Shown here one piece after another: positions 25,261 to 36,009 of a DNA stretch of 64,000 nt. The stretch covers positions 160,459,292 through 160,523,291 of the forward strand of contig OZ023266.1 in the NCBI GenBank assembly GCA_964006375.1, in the 5' to 3' direction. This DNA comes from Tillus elongatus (taxonomy: Eukaryota; Arthropoda; Insecta; Coleoptera; Cleridae). Numbering within the stretch: position 1 is the stretch's first letter; every line of letters begins with the position of its first letter. The notes under the pieces were generated by a model. It worked only from the letters and a program-made list of their open reading frames with translations, was not told where the DNA came from and ran no database searches. A program made the translations under genes and the position numbers.

Positions 25261-25689
25261 TAAAAAATGCAATAAAATAAGGCTGTTCGAAACAAATTGT
25301 TGGGATCACCAACGGCTTATGGGCCAGCGTGTGATTGTCAAATTAATTTTATAAGATGCAGCTCAAGACACCCTATAATTAACTAATACAATTTTTTCTC
25401 GTCTCTTGTATAATAATAATTATATTGAGCTTTACCGTAGAAATGCGTCACCCTGTATATATGTAAACAGAGCAAAACTGAACGTAAATGGATCATCATT
25501 TGAAGAAATCTTTTTAAAATTCTAACGTCGCGGTCTCCTCATTGACGAGTTTTTTGTACGAAAATTAGCTAAAAATTATGAACCGTTAAACCATAAACTT
25601 AACTAAAACTACTGCCAAAGCATCAGAGAGAAAATAACTAACCTGTTGTATATCAGCCCTTTTTTTTAAACTTTCATCCTCTATATGTG
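25261..25689. other. Repeat-derived sequence shared with 29.0-29.3 kb
   Basis: CACCAACGGCTTATGGGCCAG, AAGACACCCTATAATTAAC, TATTGAGCTTTACCGTAG and GTCACCCTGTATATATG recur in order at 28.95-29.25 kb and, inverted, in part near 19.25-19.34 and 45.8-45.9 kb. It is interior or flanking sequence of the HINE-like family. No gene seen. Confidence 0.5.
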
Positions 25690-26228
25690 TTGGTAAAACA
25701 CAACAAACACTGTTTAGTCTACCCACTAACATTAATAAAATCATAAATGAATAATTTGCACTTGCACATAAAAATTACCAAATAACACAAATAATGTTTC
25801 AACTGAAACTGAAACAGATAAACCATACGACAAACGCAGTTACAGCGCAATAATATAAAATGTTCCGTTACCAGGCAACGCTCAGACATACTAGATCTCG
25901 TATAAGCCAGATTTGCCATTGTCAATGAAACGCGGTGATATTAAAAATAAATGTTTCAAATTTGAATAGCTCAATTTTCTGTAAACCAAGAAAGATGAAT
26001 TTTGGTACATATTTAGGTATTTCCCAAAGCAACATGTGCACCAAATTTCGTCGAAATAGCTTTGTAATTTTAGGAGAAAAAAAATGTTTCGAAAGAAAAC
26101 TCGAAATTTTCCCGGAAAACCTTGTCCGATTTTCCTGGCTAAGGAACTCATCCAAGCTAAAAGAAAGGCACTTGCCGAGTTTCATCAAAATCGGTTAATT
26201 ATTTTAATTATTTTTTGAGTTATCGGTT

Positions 26229-26320
<92 letters not shown>

Positions 26321-26455
26321 ATATAAAAATCAAAACTGACCCCGGATATGGGTTCTATGGGCCCAAATTCGCGCTCATTTGAAAAAAATTTTGCAAAGTC
26401 TCACCATCGATAACTCTCTATTAGTGATTTTTTTAAAATAAAAATTAACTAAAAC
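25690..26455 (-). mobile_element. HINE-like element, replaced-3'-end subfamily
   Basis: Second member of the subfamily at 9690-10362: AATATAAAATGTTCCGTTACC and GAAACGCGGTGATATT at the 3' side, then the ATGTTTCAAATTTGAATAGC module, (TA)n core, ATATGGGTTCTATGGGCCC and a 5' end near 26450. Confidence 0.6.
26231..26317. repeat. (TA)n tract
   Basis: About 87 bp; core of the HINE-like element at 25690-26455. Confidence 0.95.
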
Positions 26456-26496
26456 CATGTAAAATATATTTAATCAAAACAACTTTATTGTTTAAA

Positions 26497-26667
26497 AAAG
26501 TCGGGACGCAACAAGATATTTACGGAAGTGAATTTTCCTTAAAATGTTTTTAATAGCAAATATGTCTGTTTAATGCAAGCAGGCATCAATCTGGTTACCA
26601 GTATAGACTATATAGTAGAAACAATGTACCACATTTTATCAAAATAACTTATTGTTTGAATATATAC
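26497..26667 (-). mobile_element. HINE-like 3' region interrupted by the hAT element
   Basis: AAGTCGGGACGCAACAAG start, AGTGAATTTTCC motif and GTAGAAACAATGTACCACAT module. It breaks at 26667 and resumes after 28790 (CCAAAATTTTTCAAAAATAAAC, then GGTTTCCTAGCCAATAGG), so the hAT element landed inside it. Confidence 0.65.
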
Positions 26668-27052
26668 TAGGGATGGGCACATTTCTTAAAACATCGATGT
26701 TAACATCGATGTTTAACATCGAAACCTACTATCGATGGTAGGAAAAACATCGGCTGGAAAACATCGATGTTGGGAAACATCGATGTTTTCAAAATAATTG
26801 TGAATTTACCAATTCTATAATTCTATGTTCTTCCGAGAAAAAAAAAATAGTTTGTAGTTTTGTAGGCATTAGAAAATGGAAACATATTCCGATGCAGATT
26901 ATGGCAGGTGCAAGTAATACAAAAAATAAGTGGTAACAAAAATAAATAAATGTTTATTGTACTGCAATAAAATAAGAAAGAATGTGTAAAACAAAAATAG
27001 AAAAACTTAACTTCTAATGACTTTAATAATAAAAAGTAAACTTCAAATTTAA

Positions 27053-27156
<104 letters not shown>

Positions 27157-27223
27157 ATTCACCAATATTAGTGATAATATTGATAATCTCACCATACAGT
27201 TTTATATACTCCAGTAATCTCTG

Positions 27224-28751
27224 TCAATGGACTGAAGGAATCATATTTTGCCCAAGTGTTCTCCAGTTAAACGGTTTCTTTCTTGCGTGGCTGTCTGTCC
27301 AGTTTTGGAAAAAAAATTCTGCCGGTGCAGAAGTCGCCACTATGGACAAGAATTTTTTCGCGACAGGGTATAAATGGGGACATACATTTTTATTATCTGA
27401 CCACCATTTCAGTGGATTCTCGGTAAGATTAATTAGAGGATTCTTTAAATACAAAGACATTTCGCTTAGTTGTTCTTTCTCTTGTGAAGCACCCTTTTGA
27501 ACTAACTGAGAATGATGCGCCCATATATTGCCGTTTGGAGTAACTATAATTATGTTAACATTTTTACCAAACATCATTGTGACAATCTATCCTACTTACC
27601 CGTGTCCTGTTTATTATTTGTCGTTTCACTTTCTATTATTTCGTGATTGTGGTCATCATCTCCTTGCGTTTCTGCTAACAGTGACAACTGTTGTATTAGA
27701 TTAACTGCTGCTGGAACATTATGAGGACTCTTAAAATAAATCTTTTTAAACCTCGGATCCAGCAAGATTGCCACGGCTAATTGTTGGACTTGTTCAACAG
27801 CAGAAAATCGTTTCCTACATTCTTGGAGAAGTGCTTCTTTTAATGAAATACCTAAGGTATCGTTTACATCACATTCAATGTGTGAAACTTATTTTTCCAA
27901 ATTATACGTGAGAGAGATTACAAGACTCGAACTAATATACTTTTGACCACAAATTTCTGTTGTTACTGCTTCTAACGTCTTTCGAAGTTCAATGATTTTA
28001 TTCAATTCAAAAACTTCCTTGGCTGTAACCATTGTGGGGGCAGAAGGATGTCTGTTCACTATGGTATTTATGTATTCCCGCAGTTCAAGAAAACGATTAA
28101 TCATGTAGTATGTGGATTTCCAGCGGGTGGACACCTCTTGTATAAATTTTTTTTCAGGTTTATGGTCGCTTGTTTGTGCCTTCCGTAATTCATCAGCAGC
28201 TACTACTGAATGCCTAAACCACGTTACAATTGTTTTAATTTAGATATAACTGATCACAATTCCGAAATAGGTTTTATAGCTCTGTCAGCAACTAAATTTA
28301 TTTGATGAGCAAAGCAATGAATGTGCCTTTTTTTGGAAAACGTTTCCTCAATAGCTTTTGTCATATTGGCCGCTCCATCCGTAACAACAGTAGTAACTTT
28401 AGTTTCTAGGATACCCCATTCCTCACGTATACGTTTTAACACTCCTGAATTGTATTCGGCTGTATGCCGTTCATCTAAAACATATACACCTAAGTCAACA
28501 GAATTTATGGAATTGTTATCTTCAAAGTGCATAGTAACACCAGTAAAACTTCTACATTGCATATCTGTCCATATATCTGTCGTCAAACAATAGCAAGACA
28601 ATTTTTTAAATTTGCAAACGATATGCATTTGCAACAGGATTTGTGGGATACGTAACGATGTTTCCATGGTTACAAGTAACATCGATGTTAAAAATATAAC
28701 ATCGAAATTGCAACATCGATGTTTTAAACATCGATGTTCAATGTAAAACAT
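27224..28751 (-). pseudogene. hAT transposase (ZBED-like), frameshifted and lacking its N-terminus
   Basis: Minus-strand pieces in order: LTTDIWTDMQCRSFTGVTMHF with the first catalytic Asp, VTTVVTDGAANM with the second, CFAHQINLV (28751-28254); STRWKSTYYMINRFLELREY (28134-27889); MAILLDPRFKKIYF (27774-27592); and the C-terminal dimerisation segment YLKNPLINLTENPLKWWSDN ... LSIVATSAPAEFFF (27577-27224). The pieces lie in different frames or are separated by stops, and ATSAPAE replaces the usual ATSAPSER. The BED zinc finger expected at the N-terminus is absent: the 28751 frame starts inside the terminal repeat zone. Related full proteins are about 600-700 residues. Confidence 0.85.
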
Positions 28752-28904
28752 CGATATTCCAAAAACATCGATGTTAGGTGCCCATCCCTAATATATACCA
28801 AAATTTTTCAAAAATAAACTTAAAATATTTCCGAGAAAACTGGTTTCCTAGCCAATAGGCCTTAGGTTAATAGTAAATTGAGTTATTTGAATTTGAAGCG
28901 TTCA

Positions 28905-28955
28905 ATGAAAAATCGATACCAAAACGCACTTGCTGCGTCCCGATTTTTTTTCTTA
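28905..28955 (+). mobile_element. HINE-like 3' terminus
   Basis: GAAAAATCGATACCAAAACGC, intact CACTTGCTGCG hairpin, then GTCCCGATTTTTTTT. It faces the minus-oriented copy at 26497, forming a back-to-back pair. Confidence 0.65.
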
Positions 28956-30129
28956 CATACATGCATCATATTTCGATAAAAAATGCAAAAATGCAATAAT
29001 ATAAGATTGTTCGGAAAAAAAGTGTAGGTATCACCAATGACTTATGGGCCAGCCAATGACTGTCAACGTAATTTTATAAGATGCAGCTTAAGACACCCTA
29101 TAATTAACGTATAAAGTTTTTCTCGTATCTTGTATAATAACAATTATATTGAGCTTCACCGTAGAAATGCGTTACCCTGTCTATATGTAAACAGATAAAA
29201 CTGAATGTAAACGCGGACATGGATTCTAGAGGGCCTAGTTAGCGCTCATTTGAAGAAATCTTTTTAAAATTCAAAAGTCGCAGTTTCCGTATTAACGAAT
29301 TATTTTACAAAAATTAGCTAAAAATCATGGACCTCTTTAGAAGAAGAGGTTGTTACCTAAAAATGCTAATAACAAGCAACATATTGAAGATAGGTATAAA
29401 AAAACCTTTGTCAAACCGGTGTATAATTAAATTTAGAACTCGAATTTTTAATAATATACAGGGTGTTCTATTTGAAAAAAATACTTTTACCACATTGAAT
29501 ATGTCCAGGTTAGAAACTAAATTTAGAGCACTCTGTATGACACAGGTAAACTTAAGGCACATAATATGAAAGCTGTCTCCCACAAGTTACTTAATTCTAA
29601 ATTCGAGCCTTTTATATTTAAAAACATGTGAAATACAAACTATTATAAATAAGGTTGCAAAATCACCGAAATACAGAGAAATCACAATATATTTGGAACA
29701 TTTGAAGATAGGGATAGGAAAGCCTAACACAAATCTTCACAAAATATTATGGAAAATCCGAATATGCAATAAAAAATAGGGCATTCTATTTAAATTAGCA
29801 AAGTTGATGACTACTTCCGGTCTAACCGGAAGTGATGTGACCTTGAAAATATGTTTAGAATAAAAGACAATTACGAAATGTGACCGCTGCCAAAATTTGA
29901 AAATTTATGATATCACGGAACTTTATAAACCTCTAATGCACGGCTACCGTGAAAAACCTTGTATAGGACATGAGGAAGAAAACTTAGTTTTACAGCAGAT
30001 GTTTATACCTTTTCAACGATCTGACATCACTGGTTTAATCACCGGTGTATCACCTCTTCGTCACGCTAGAGAACGTAAACTACGAAGCGCGTCAACTAAT
30101 TCTAACCTCAGAGAAATCTAATTATCCTT
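28956..30129. other. Stretch without recognised gene, HINE-related at its left
   Basis: 28.95-29.33 kb repeats the block seen at 25.26-25.69 kb. At 29459 there is an isolated ACAGGGTGTTC that resembles the tip of a mariner-type element, without a detectable partner. The 74-codon frame at 29897-30121 has no recognisable domain. Confidence 0.35.
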
Positions 30130-30560
30130 GATAGAGTAAGCTGCAGCGACAATCACGAGACATTTTCTTAATTGCGATCTTCAGTGTTTGCAGTGTTTGC
30201 ACTTAGTTGAAATATAGAAATTCTTAGCACTTGAAGCGTCTTACGTCATCGTCATTCACAGGACTAACATAATAAGGAGCAGATCTCTCATTACTGCATA
30301 CTTGAGATGATGCAATTCTAGTTTAAGTTTGTTCTAGTGTCGTCGTCTAGCGTGCTGCAGGTTCCTTGAGCTTAGTTATAAAGTTTTGCTTATTGAAGAA
30401 CAGGGACAATGCACAACGACTTGTGAAGTATGCGCAATGTAAATGAATACAGTTTTGTAACTAATAAAAAGTTCTTTGAGTATATTTCGAGTGTTCATCT
30501 TTGACTGTTAACGATTGTATTTCCTTAGCACAATTACACGATGCTAGCTTAGATCAAATT
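30130..30560 (+). promoter_or_regulatory. Possible LTR-like promoter block
   Basis: Shows TTATAAAG at about 30376 and AATAAAAAG at about 30461, the spacing of a TATA box and a polyadenylation signal within a short LTR, in sequence richer in CpG than its surroundings. No matching second copy is present in the window and the ends are undefined, so this could equally be a short host promoter. Confidence 0.25.
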
Positions 30561-30584
30561 CCTCATTAAATAGCATTGTTGTGC

Positions 30585-30942
30585 ATGTGTGTGTTTTTAT
30601 TTCTTTAACGTCGGCCTATTTCCGCGACTATGGCTAATCACCGACGTCAGGGAGCAGTTTCGCCTCACTATTCTGGAAATGTTGACGAGCCCCTGCCTTT
30701 CTGTAAGGAGGGTGGGAATCTTTAACGTGCCCTACATCGCATGGACACGGGACCGGTGGCTTTACGCCCCCTCTGAAGGGCGGAACGTGCAGAGATCAAA
30801 CTTGCTCTAATACAATGCCACAACCTCAGTTGATGTTAATTGTACAGTAGGTACTTAAGAAGTGACAGGAGTACCCTGTGATCGAACCCAGTACCCTTAG
30901 GTTCAGAGGTACACGTTCTTACCCCTGAAACACCGAGGCTCT
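30585..30942 (-). mobile_element. tRNA-derived SINE
   Basis: Read on the minus strand: a tRNA-like head (30942-30867) with a GTTTCAGGGGTAAG A box and GGGTTCGATCAC B box, a body of about 280 bp, and an A-rich tail (AAAGAAATAAAAACACACACA). The body includes GGGCACGTTAAAGAT, which resembles a core motif shared by several metazoan SINE families as I remember them, and a second GACGTTAAAG near the tail. It would be transcribed by Pol III from the internal promoter and moved by a LINE. No protein is encoded; the plus-strand 73-codon frame here is a shadow. Confidence 0.7.
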
Positions 30943-31058
30943 AGAGCATTCGAAAATGGGATTCGTTATACAATTTTTTATTTCGCTTCAATTTTGTTAG
31001 ACAGGCATAATAAGACAATTAGCAATCCTTGTATTGATACTGATAAAACACTCTTAAC

Positions 31059-31134
31059 AGGAGTACCCTGGGATCTAACCCAGTACCCTTAGGTTCAGAG
31101 GCACACGTTCTTACCACTGAACCACCGAGGCTCT
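31059..31134 (-). tRNA. tRNA-like sequence (orphan SINE head)
   Basis: Nearly identical to the head of the adjacent SINE: GGTGGTTCAGTGGTAAG A box, GGGTTAGATCCC B box, acceptor strands GAGCCTC and GGTACTC with two mismatches. The SINE body does not follow (the downstream side is AACACTCTTAACAG), so this is either a truncated SINE or the tRNA relative it came from. The anticodon loop is irregular (TGAACCT), making a working tRNA unlikely. Confidence 0.6.
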
Positions 31135-31959
31135 AAATAACATTGTCTTTTATTTCATGAAATAAAATGTTTTTCTAAAATATGTGTAATTGAAAATGTA
31201 CCAAGTTTAACAAGAAGTAATAGTAAATCCTCGTAGAATTTTTTATTAAAGAAAATATATTTCGAAAATTGTTTTAAATATTTTTAAATGAGCGCGAGCT
31301 AGGACCCCTATAAGACATATACGGTGTGTCCCTATAATATATATCGCTCGTGTGGTTCCCACCAAAGTGCAAACATTTATTGAAGATATAATTGCATCAT
31401 TATATTCTTTACAATATGATATAAGCCATTTTTAAACACCTTTGGTTTTACTGCATTAATTGTGAATGTCATTTGTTTTCTGGTATTAGATTTCATAGCC
31501 TACTATCCTCAAAACGGCTTTTCTCAAAATTATCAGTGCAATTATATTTCTCAAGCATGTTGTACATCATTGTAAATCTTTTATCACAGGCTATCACATG
31601 AGTAAAAATCCAATATGGCTGCTATATTGATAATAAACGTTAATACTTGTAGTTTAAAAACAAATGACAATCCAAAGTTGAGAATAGCACAAAAATATTA
31701 CTCTGTAAAAAGTGTCTTGATAATGTGCAAGTCTTAGACATGTCAGATCAACGCCTACTTAGATATTGAAGAAAAGACAAATCGACAAATTTAGGGTTTT
31801 TCAAAATAACTCGAAAACGAAAAGCGGCAGGGCGAAATACAAGTCATATTTGGAACGAGCATGAATTTCTATAACACATTGCTAATTTAACCGTCTCCCT
31901 ATCTCTAATAATAATGTAGATAGCAATACATTCCCATCCAGTTTTGGACACACTGTATA
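31135..31959. other. Stretch without recognised gene
   Basis: GAGCGCGAGCTAGGACCCC near 31290 is a HINE-like 5' block, so part of this is old family sequence. Nothing else assigned. Confidence 0.35.
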
Positions 31960-32092
31960 TATAATGAAACTGACCCCGGATATAGGTTCTAGGGGTCCTA
32001 ATTCACGCTCATTTGAGACAATTTTTGCAAAGTCTCACCATCAATACCTCTCTACTTTTTTTAATAAAAATTCACTAAAAACCTTATCACTT
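31960..32092 (-). mobile_element. HINE-like 5' end
   Basis: ACTGACCCCGGATATAGGTTC, TAGGGGTCCTAATTCACGC, CATTTGAGACAATTTTTGC and the terminal AAAATTCACTAAAA. The (TA)n core is reduced to TGTATATATAATG. Confidence 0.65.
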
Positions 32093-32379
32093 CCACATCG
32101 TCACAACGTGTGGAAGTATCGCATGGGCCACAAAAATTTCAAATTTTTAAACGTTGCAAAAAGTGTCAAAACAAATAGAAAACATGATTTTGGAGTCATT
32201 TTTTTTTTGTCCGTCGGTCCTTGGGTCTGTATGTCTGTCTATAGCCACGATAACTTTAAAACGAATTGAGATATTATCTTCAAATTCGGTAACAGTTTTT
32301 GGATAAAATCGCTCCAGTGGCGAGGGGTTGAATGGGGTGTGATTTGATGAAAATTGACATTTTTTCATTAAAGCTCGAG

Positions 32380-33660
32380 TGGGTGATGAGACCATCGTTA
32401 CAATACGCGGCACTGGTCTGGTGGCCTAAGGTGACACAATCCAGTGCCAAACAAAAACTAGGCAAGATCCAAAGAATGGCTTGCTTAGGCATCACAGGGG
32501 CCATGTCTTCAACCCCAACAGCCGCCATGGAGGTGTTGCTGGATCTGCCCCACCTACACTTAGTTATTATGGGGAAGGTCATGCTAGGACTATACAGACT
32601 AGCCTGCAATGGTAGACTGAAGATCAACCCAGGCTTCAGGGGCCAGTGCAAAATTCAGGAGATCGTGAAGGAGCTGATGCTTGAAATGAGATCAGACTTC
32701 GCGAGCCCGCGAATCTGCAGTGAAAACTACTTTACAGTGGAAATCGCCGACCGCGAGGAATGGCGGGAGGAGACGCCAGGCATACCAGGGGACGCGCTCG
32801 TCTGGTTCACTGACGGATCCTGCAGGGAGCGTGGGACGGGGGCAGGTGTTTACTCGGAAGGACCAAGGGTAAGTCACAGTATTTCCACGCAACGGTGTTT
32901 CAGGCCGAAACGTACGCCATCCTGCACTGTGTGCGGGAGAACAAGGGGAGGGGCTACACCAGCAAGCGGATCCTCATAGCCACAGACAGCCAGGCAGCCC
33001 TTAAGGCACTAAGTAGCCCACGGGTAAATTCCTGGCTGGTGAGTGAGTTCCGAGACGAGGCGAACGACCTGACTGGGCAGAATGAGGTGACCCTCATCTG
33101 GTTGCGGAGGTCAAAGGCAATGAAGAATCTGACAGTCTCGCGAAGATAGGGTCAGCAGGACCATTTATGGGATCAGAACCGGCTCTGGACGTGACAGAGA
33201 GCACTGCCAGGGGAGCCATTAAGTCCTAGGTCAGAAACCAACACAAGATGTACTGGTCAGACTGTCCAGGGCTCAGACATCGGAAGTCAATAATTGACAA
33301 ACCCAGTTCAAGGAGAGCTGTGGAGCTGCTAAATCTTAGCAGAGGACACCTCATAAACACAACAGGTCTCTTGACGGGACACATGGCTGTCAAGAAACAC
33401 CTGCATAAAATGGGGCGGTTCGAAGGGAACCTCGCATGCAGACTCTGCGGCGAGGGGGAGGAATCAACCCAGCACATCTTGTGCGCGTGTAAAGCTCTGG
33501 ACCGCAAAAGACAACTGATCTACAGTCTAGACCGTAGACAGAGAAATATAAAACTTCACCCTACCAATCGCTGTGCAGACTAGTTCAAGGCACAGTGAGG
33601 GTATGCGCAATCAACCAAAGGTTGCAGTGCTATCGGGGCGGCAAGGCCGCGGACGAGCCC
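32380..33660 (+). pseudogene. 5'-truncated LINE: post-RT region, RNase H and Cys/His tail
   Basis: Pieces in three frames: RPSLQYAALVWWPKV with KIQRMACLGITGAM (the region after the RT, 32388-32560); RNase H starting VWFTDGSCRERGTGAGVY with the first acidic residue; a frameshift, then FQAETYAILHCVREN and ILIATDSQAALKAL with the other two; a damaged end of RNase H; then LLNLSRGHLINTTGLLTGH and a CRLCGEGEESTQHILCAC Cys/His motif. The order RT, RNase H, CCHC-like tail is that of the I/Loa/Outcast/R1-like LINEs. It is visibly GC-richer than its surroundings. No EN or RT catalytic core remains. The 3' end runs into a (TA)n tail. Confidence 0.85.
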
Positions 33661-33669
33661 TGAGGGAAG

Positions 33670-33670
<1 letters not shown>

Positions 33671-33752
<82 letters not shown>
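33671..33752. repeat. (TA)n tract at LINE 3' end
   Basis: About 82 bp. It lies exactly between the LINE 3' sequence and the resumed direct repeat, so it is either the LINE's own microsatellite tail or an expansion from it. Confidence 0.95.
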
Positions 33753-33753
<1 letters not shown>

Positions 33754-34170
33754 CGTTTCAGGGTTTGTTTATTAGAAAACGTTCAATTTTAACGAACATC
33801 TGGTATTCTGTGCTAAAATTAAACTAGGGGTTGAATGTGTGGGGGGTGAAACATCGGTGCGAGAATTTTTTTATTTTATAAAACGGCGTAAAAAGTATCA
33901 AAATATATTGAAAACTGTATTGTGGAACAAAAATTTATTTGTCAGTCTGTACGTCTGTCTGTTAGTAAACACAATAACTTTACAACGAGTTGTGATATCG
34001 TGTTCAAATTTGGTATCCAGTTGGCACCCGACAAAGGAACGCTTAGAGTTGTAACATCGCTTCAGGAAGTAGGGGATAAATAAAGGATGATTTGATGAAA
34101 ATTGACATTTTTTTCGTTAAAACTCGAGTAACATAACGTTTCAGAAGTTTATGGGTACAGGAATAGGAAT

Positions 34171-34772
34171 ATTTTCTTTGTTGTCAAGTCATGGACCCTT
34201 CATTCCATGAGAATGTCTTTCTGAAGATAATAAATTATCACAGCTATGTGGAAGTTATGATTCAATTTGCAGCACTCCTTTTTATCTAGAACATTAATAA
34301 AAATGTATCAGCGATATCCTGTCACCCCTACACAATATATATCATCTCATCATTTCCATTAGCTTTGAATAGCATTATGCGCTTTCTAGTTCACCTTTAT
34401 TAAATAAAAGGAGGACATTTTCTTTCAGGCCTGAATGATAATTATTATCACATTTAATTAAGAGTAATTCCAGGTTTAAAATTTGAGTTGGAATACATAA
34501 AAGTGTAGAGAAGCACAAAGTGCTTAATGAATATCATGCCTGAAAAGGAAAGTGCTCGTTATCGGCAAAGAAGGCTAAAAAATATAAATACTTCAGGGAC
34601 TCTCAAAGCTGCTTTATTTTCAAACCCATTGTCAGGTTTTGTTAATTAGCTGGTACATTACAGCTGAAAAACGGGGTCCATTGAATCACCTCATACTAAT
34701 TTATGTTCTACAGTGTGGCTTAAAGTAGGTACGCATAGGACCAAGAGACTCTTGTTATCAAGATATTACAAT
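34171..34772. other. Stretch without recognised gene
   Basis: AT-rich; no domain, repeat or RNA gene supported. Confidence 0.35.
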
Positions 34773-34776
34773 TTAA

Positions 34777-35440
34777 CACGTTGACTGTCCCATGCATCAC
34801 ATATGATGCATGCTATAATTTGACTGGACGTCCTTAAGACATATGTGATTCATTTGCCTGCTAATACAAATGAAGCTCATATTGCTGAACGCTGCGTTCC
34901 CGGTGCTTTATATTTAGTGGACGTCTAGTAAACGTATGGTTGCTGCTATTGCGAATTGCTGAATCAGATATGATCCACTGGACATCCGCAGATCAAAATT
35001 TTACGACACCTATATAGTTTACGTAAACATCATATCTACTTAAAATATATTTTTATTTTCTACGAAAGACAACTGACTGCATGTGAAAATAAACATATCT
35101 AAACATAACCAAACATAAACATAACTAAACACAACTAAAAACTGATTTTCATTGAAGCAGTCGAAGCAGAAAGCCGTTTGGCAAGCTTCACACTCCGTTG
35201 CCACCTGTTTGGTGCGTTTTGCGGCAAATTCAGACTCCCTACCCACTTTGTTCCTTACGTAGCAAGAATGACACCGTTTACGACGAATAATTCCATCAGA
35301 CTTTCGTAGAATTTGCCGTAAGAAATGATTACGGCTGCTCCCTGAACTTGATGGTCTTGCGATATTTTCCACATCAAGAATGCGGTGCAGTAACTGTCCT
35401 ATAAATTCTAGTTGCCAAAGTGCTTTTTTAAGATTAAGTT
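34777..35440 (-). mobile_element. piggyBac-like element, 3' end
   Basis: A TTAA at 34773-34776 is followed by CACGTTGACTGTCCCATGC, which is how many piggyBac-like ends look, with TTAA being the superfamily's obligate target. Just inside is a near-perfect palindrome, CATGCATCACATATGATGCATG-like, with further CATATG/GATGCAT-type motifs to 35000. The transposase C-terminus lies inward on the minus strand. The opposite end is not visible, so the left part of the gene and the other terminus are lost. Confidence 0.7.
35040..35440 (-). pseudogene. piggyBac transposase, C-terminal fragment
   Basis: The minus strand from about 35440 reads LKKALWQLEFIGQLLHRILD, the end of the RNase H-like catalytic region, then NHFLRQILRKSDGIIRRK and the cysteine-rich domain RCHSCYVRNKVGRES ... 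ECEACQTAFCFDCF that ends PGBD proteins and binds the terminal repeats. After FNEN the frame runs into a non-conserved hydrophobic tail, probably past a lost stop. The DDD catalytic core is absent. Confidence 0.8.
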
Positions 35441-35928
35441 TGTTGTATATGATTCACCTAGAACATTGCGAGATGTACGACAGACTTTTTTTCACCGAGA
35501 TGGTAACCCTGTCCTACATCTTACAATGTACTAGGAGGCCACCTACCATAGCCGCTTTACTTTATAGTTGTGTTCTCGCTGTAATTAGTATAGCGCATCA
35601 ACGAGCCTTAATTAGATCGAAACCGGTTTGCGGTTCTAATTATACGGAGAATGCATCTAGCCTTACTGAGCTAAACTTGCCTTGATCCAAAAGCTACAAT
35701 TAGAAGAATCACATGGTTGTGCAGGAACAACAACTTGCTAACAAGGCCATTTTAACATTATTTTTAAATGCGGCAATTACAACATAAAATACATACAAGT
35801 TATTAATAATATATGTCACTTGTATTAAGGCAAGATCGATATCTGTGCATTTCAGCATTTGTGTTGTAAAGAACTTTTGGTAAGAGTTCATCAAGATTAG
35901 TGGTATTTTTTACAAAAAATAAGGCGGA

Positions 35929-35930
<2 letters not shown>

Positions 35931-36006
<76 letters not shown>
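35931..36006. repeat. (TA)n tract
   Basis: About 76 bp in unassigned sequence, without HINE-like flanks. Confidence 0.95.

Positions 36007-36009
<3 letters not shown>

Larger units (their letters stand above)
32093..34170 (+). repeat. Direct repeat of ~0.3-0.4 kb, first copy split by a LINE
   Basis: Copy 1 is 32093-32379 and copy 2 about 33775-34170. Shared blocks in order: AAAAAGTGTCAAAAC / AAAAAGTATCAAAAT, TGTCCGTCGG / TGTCAGTCTG, GTATGTCTGTCT, CACGATAACTTTAAAACGA, and GATTTGATGAAAATTGACAT followed by AAACTCGAGT. Copy 2 continues AACATAACGTTTCAG; copy 1 has the LINE between CTCGAGT (32379) and TAACGTTTCAGG (33751). The repeat is noncoding. Confidence 0.65.

Noticed and set aside
29455..29580. 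ACAGGGTGTTC as a mariner-type terminus
   Set aside because: No inverted partner or transposase sequence could be matched to it within the window.
30589..30810. 73-codon frame with mixed composition
   Set aside because: It lies on the opposite strand of the SINE body and shares no recognisable domain.
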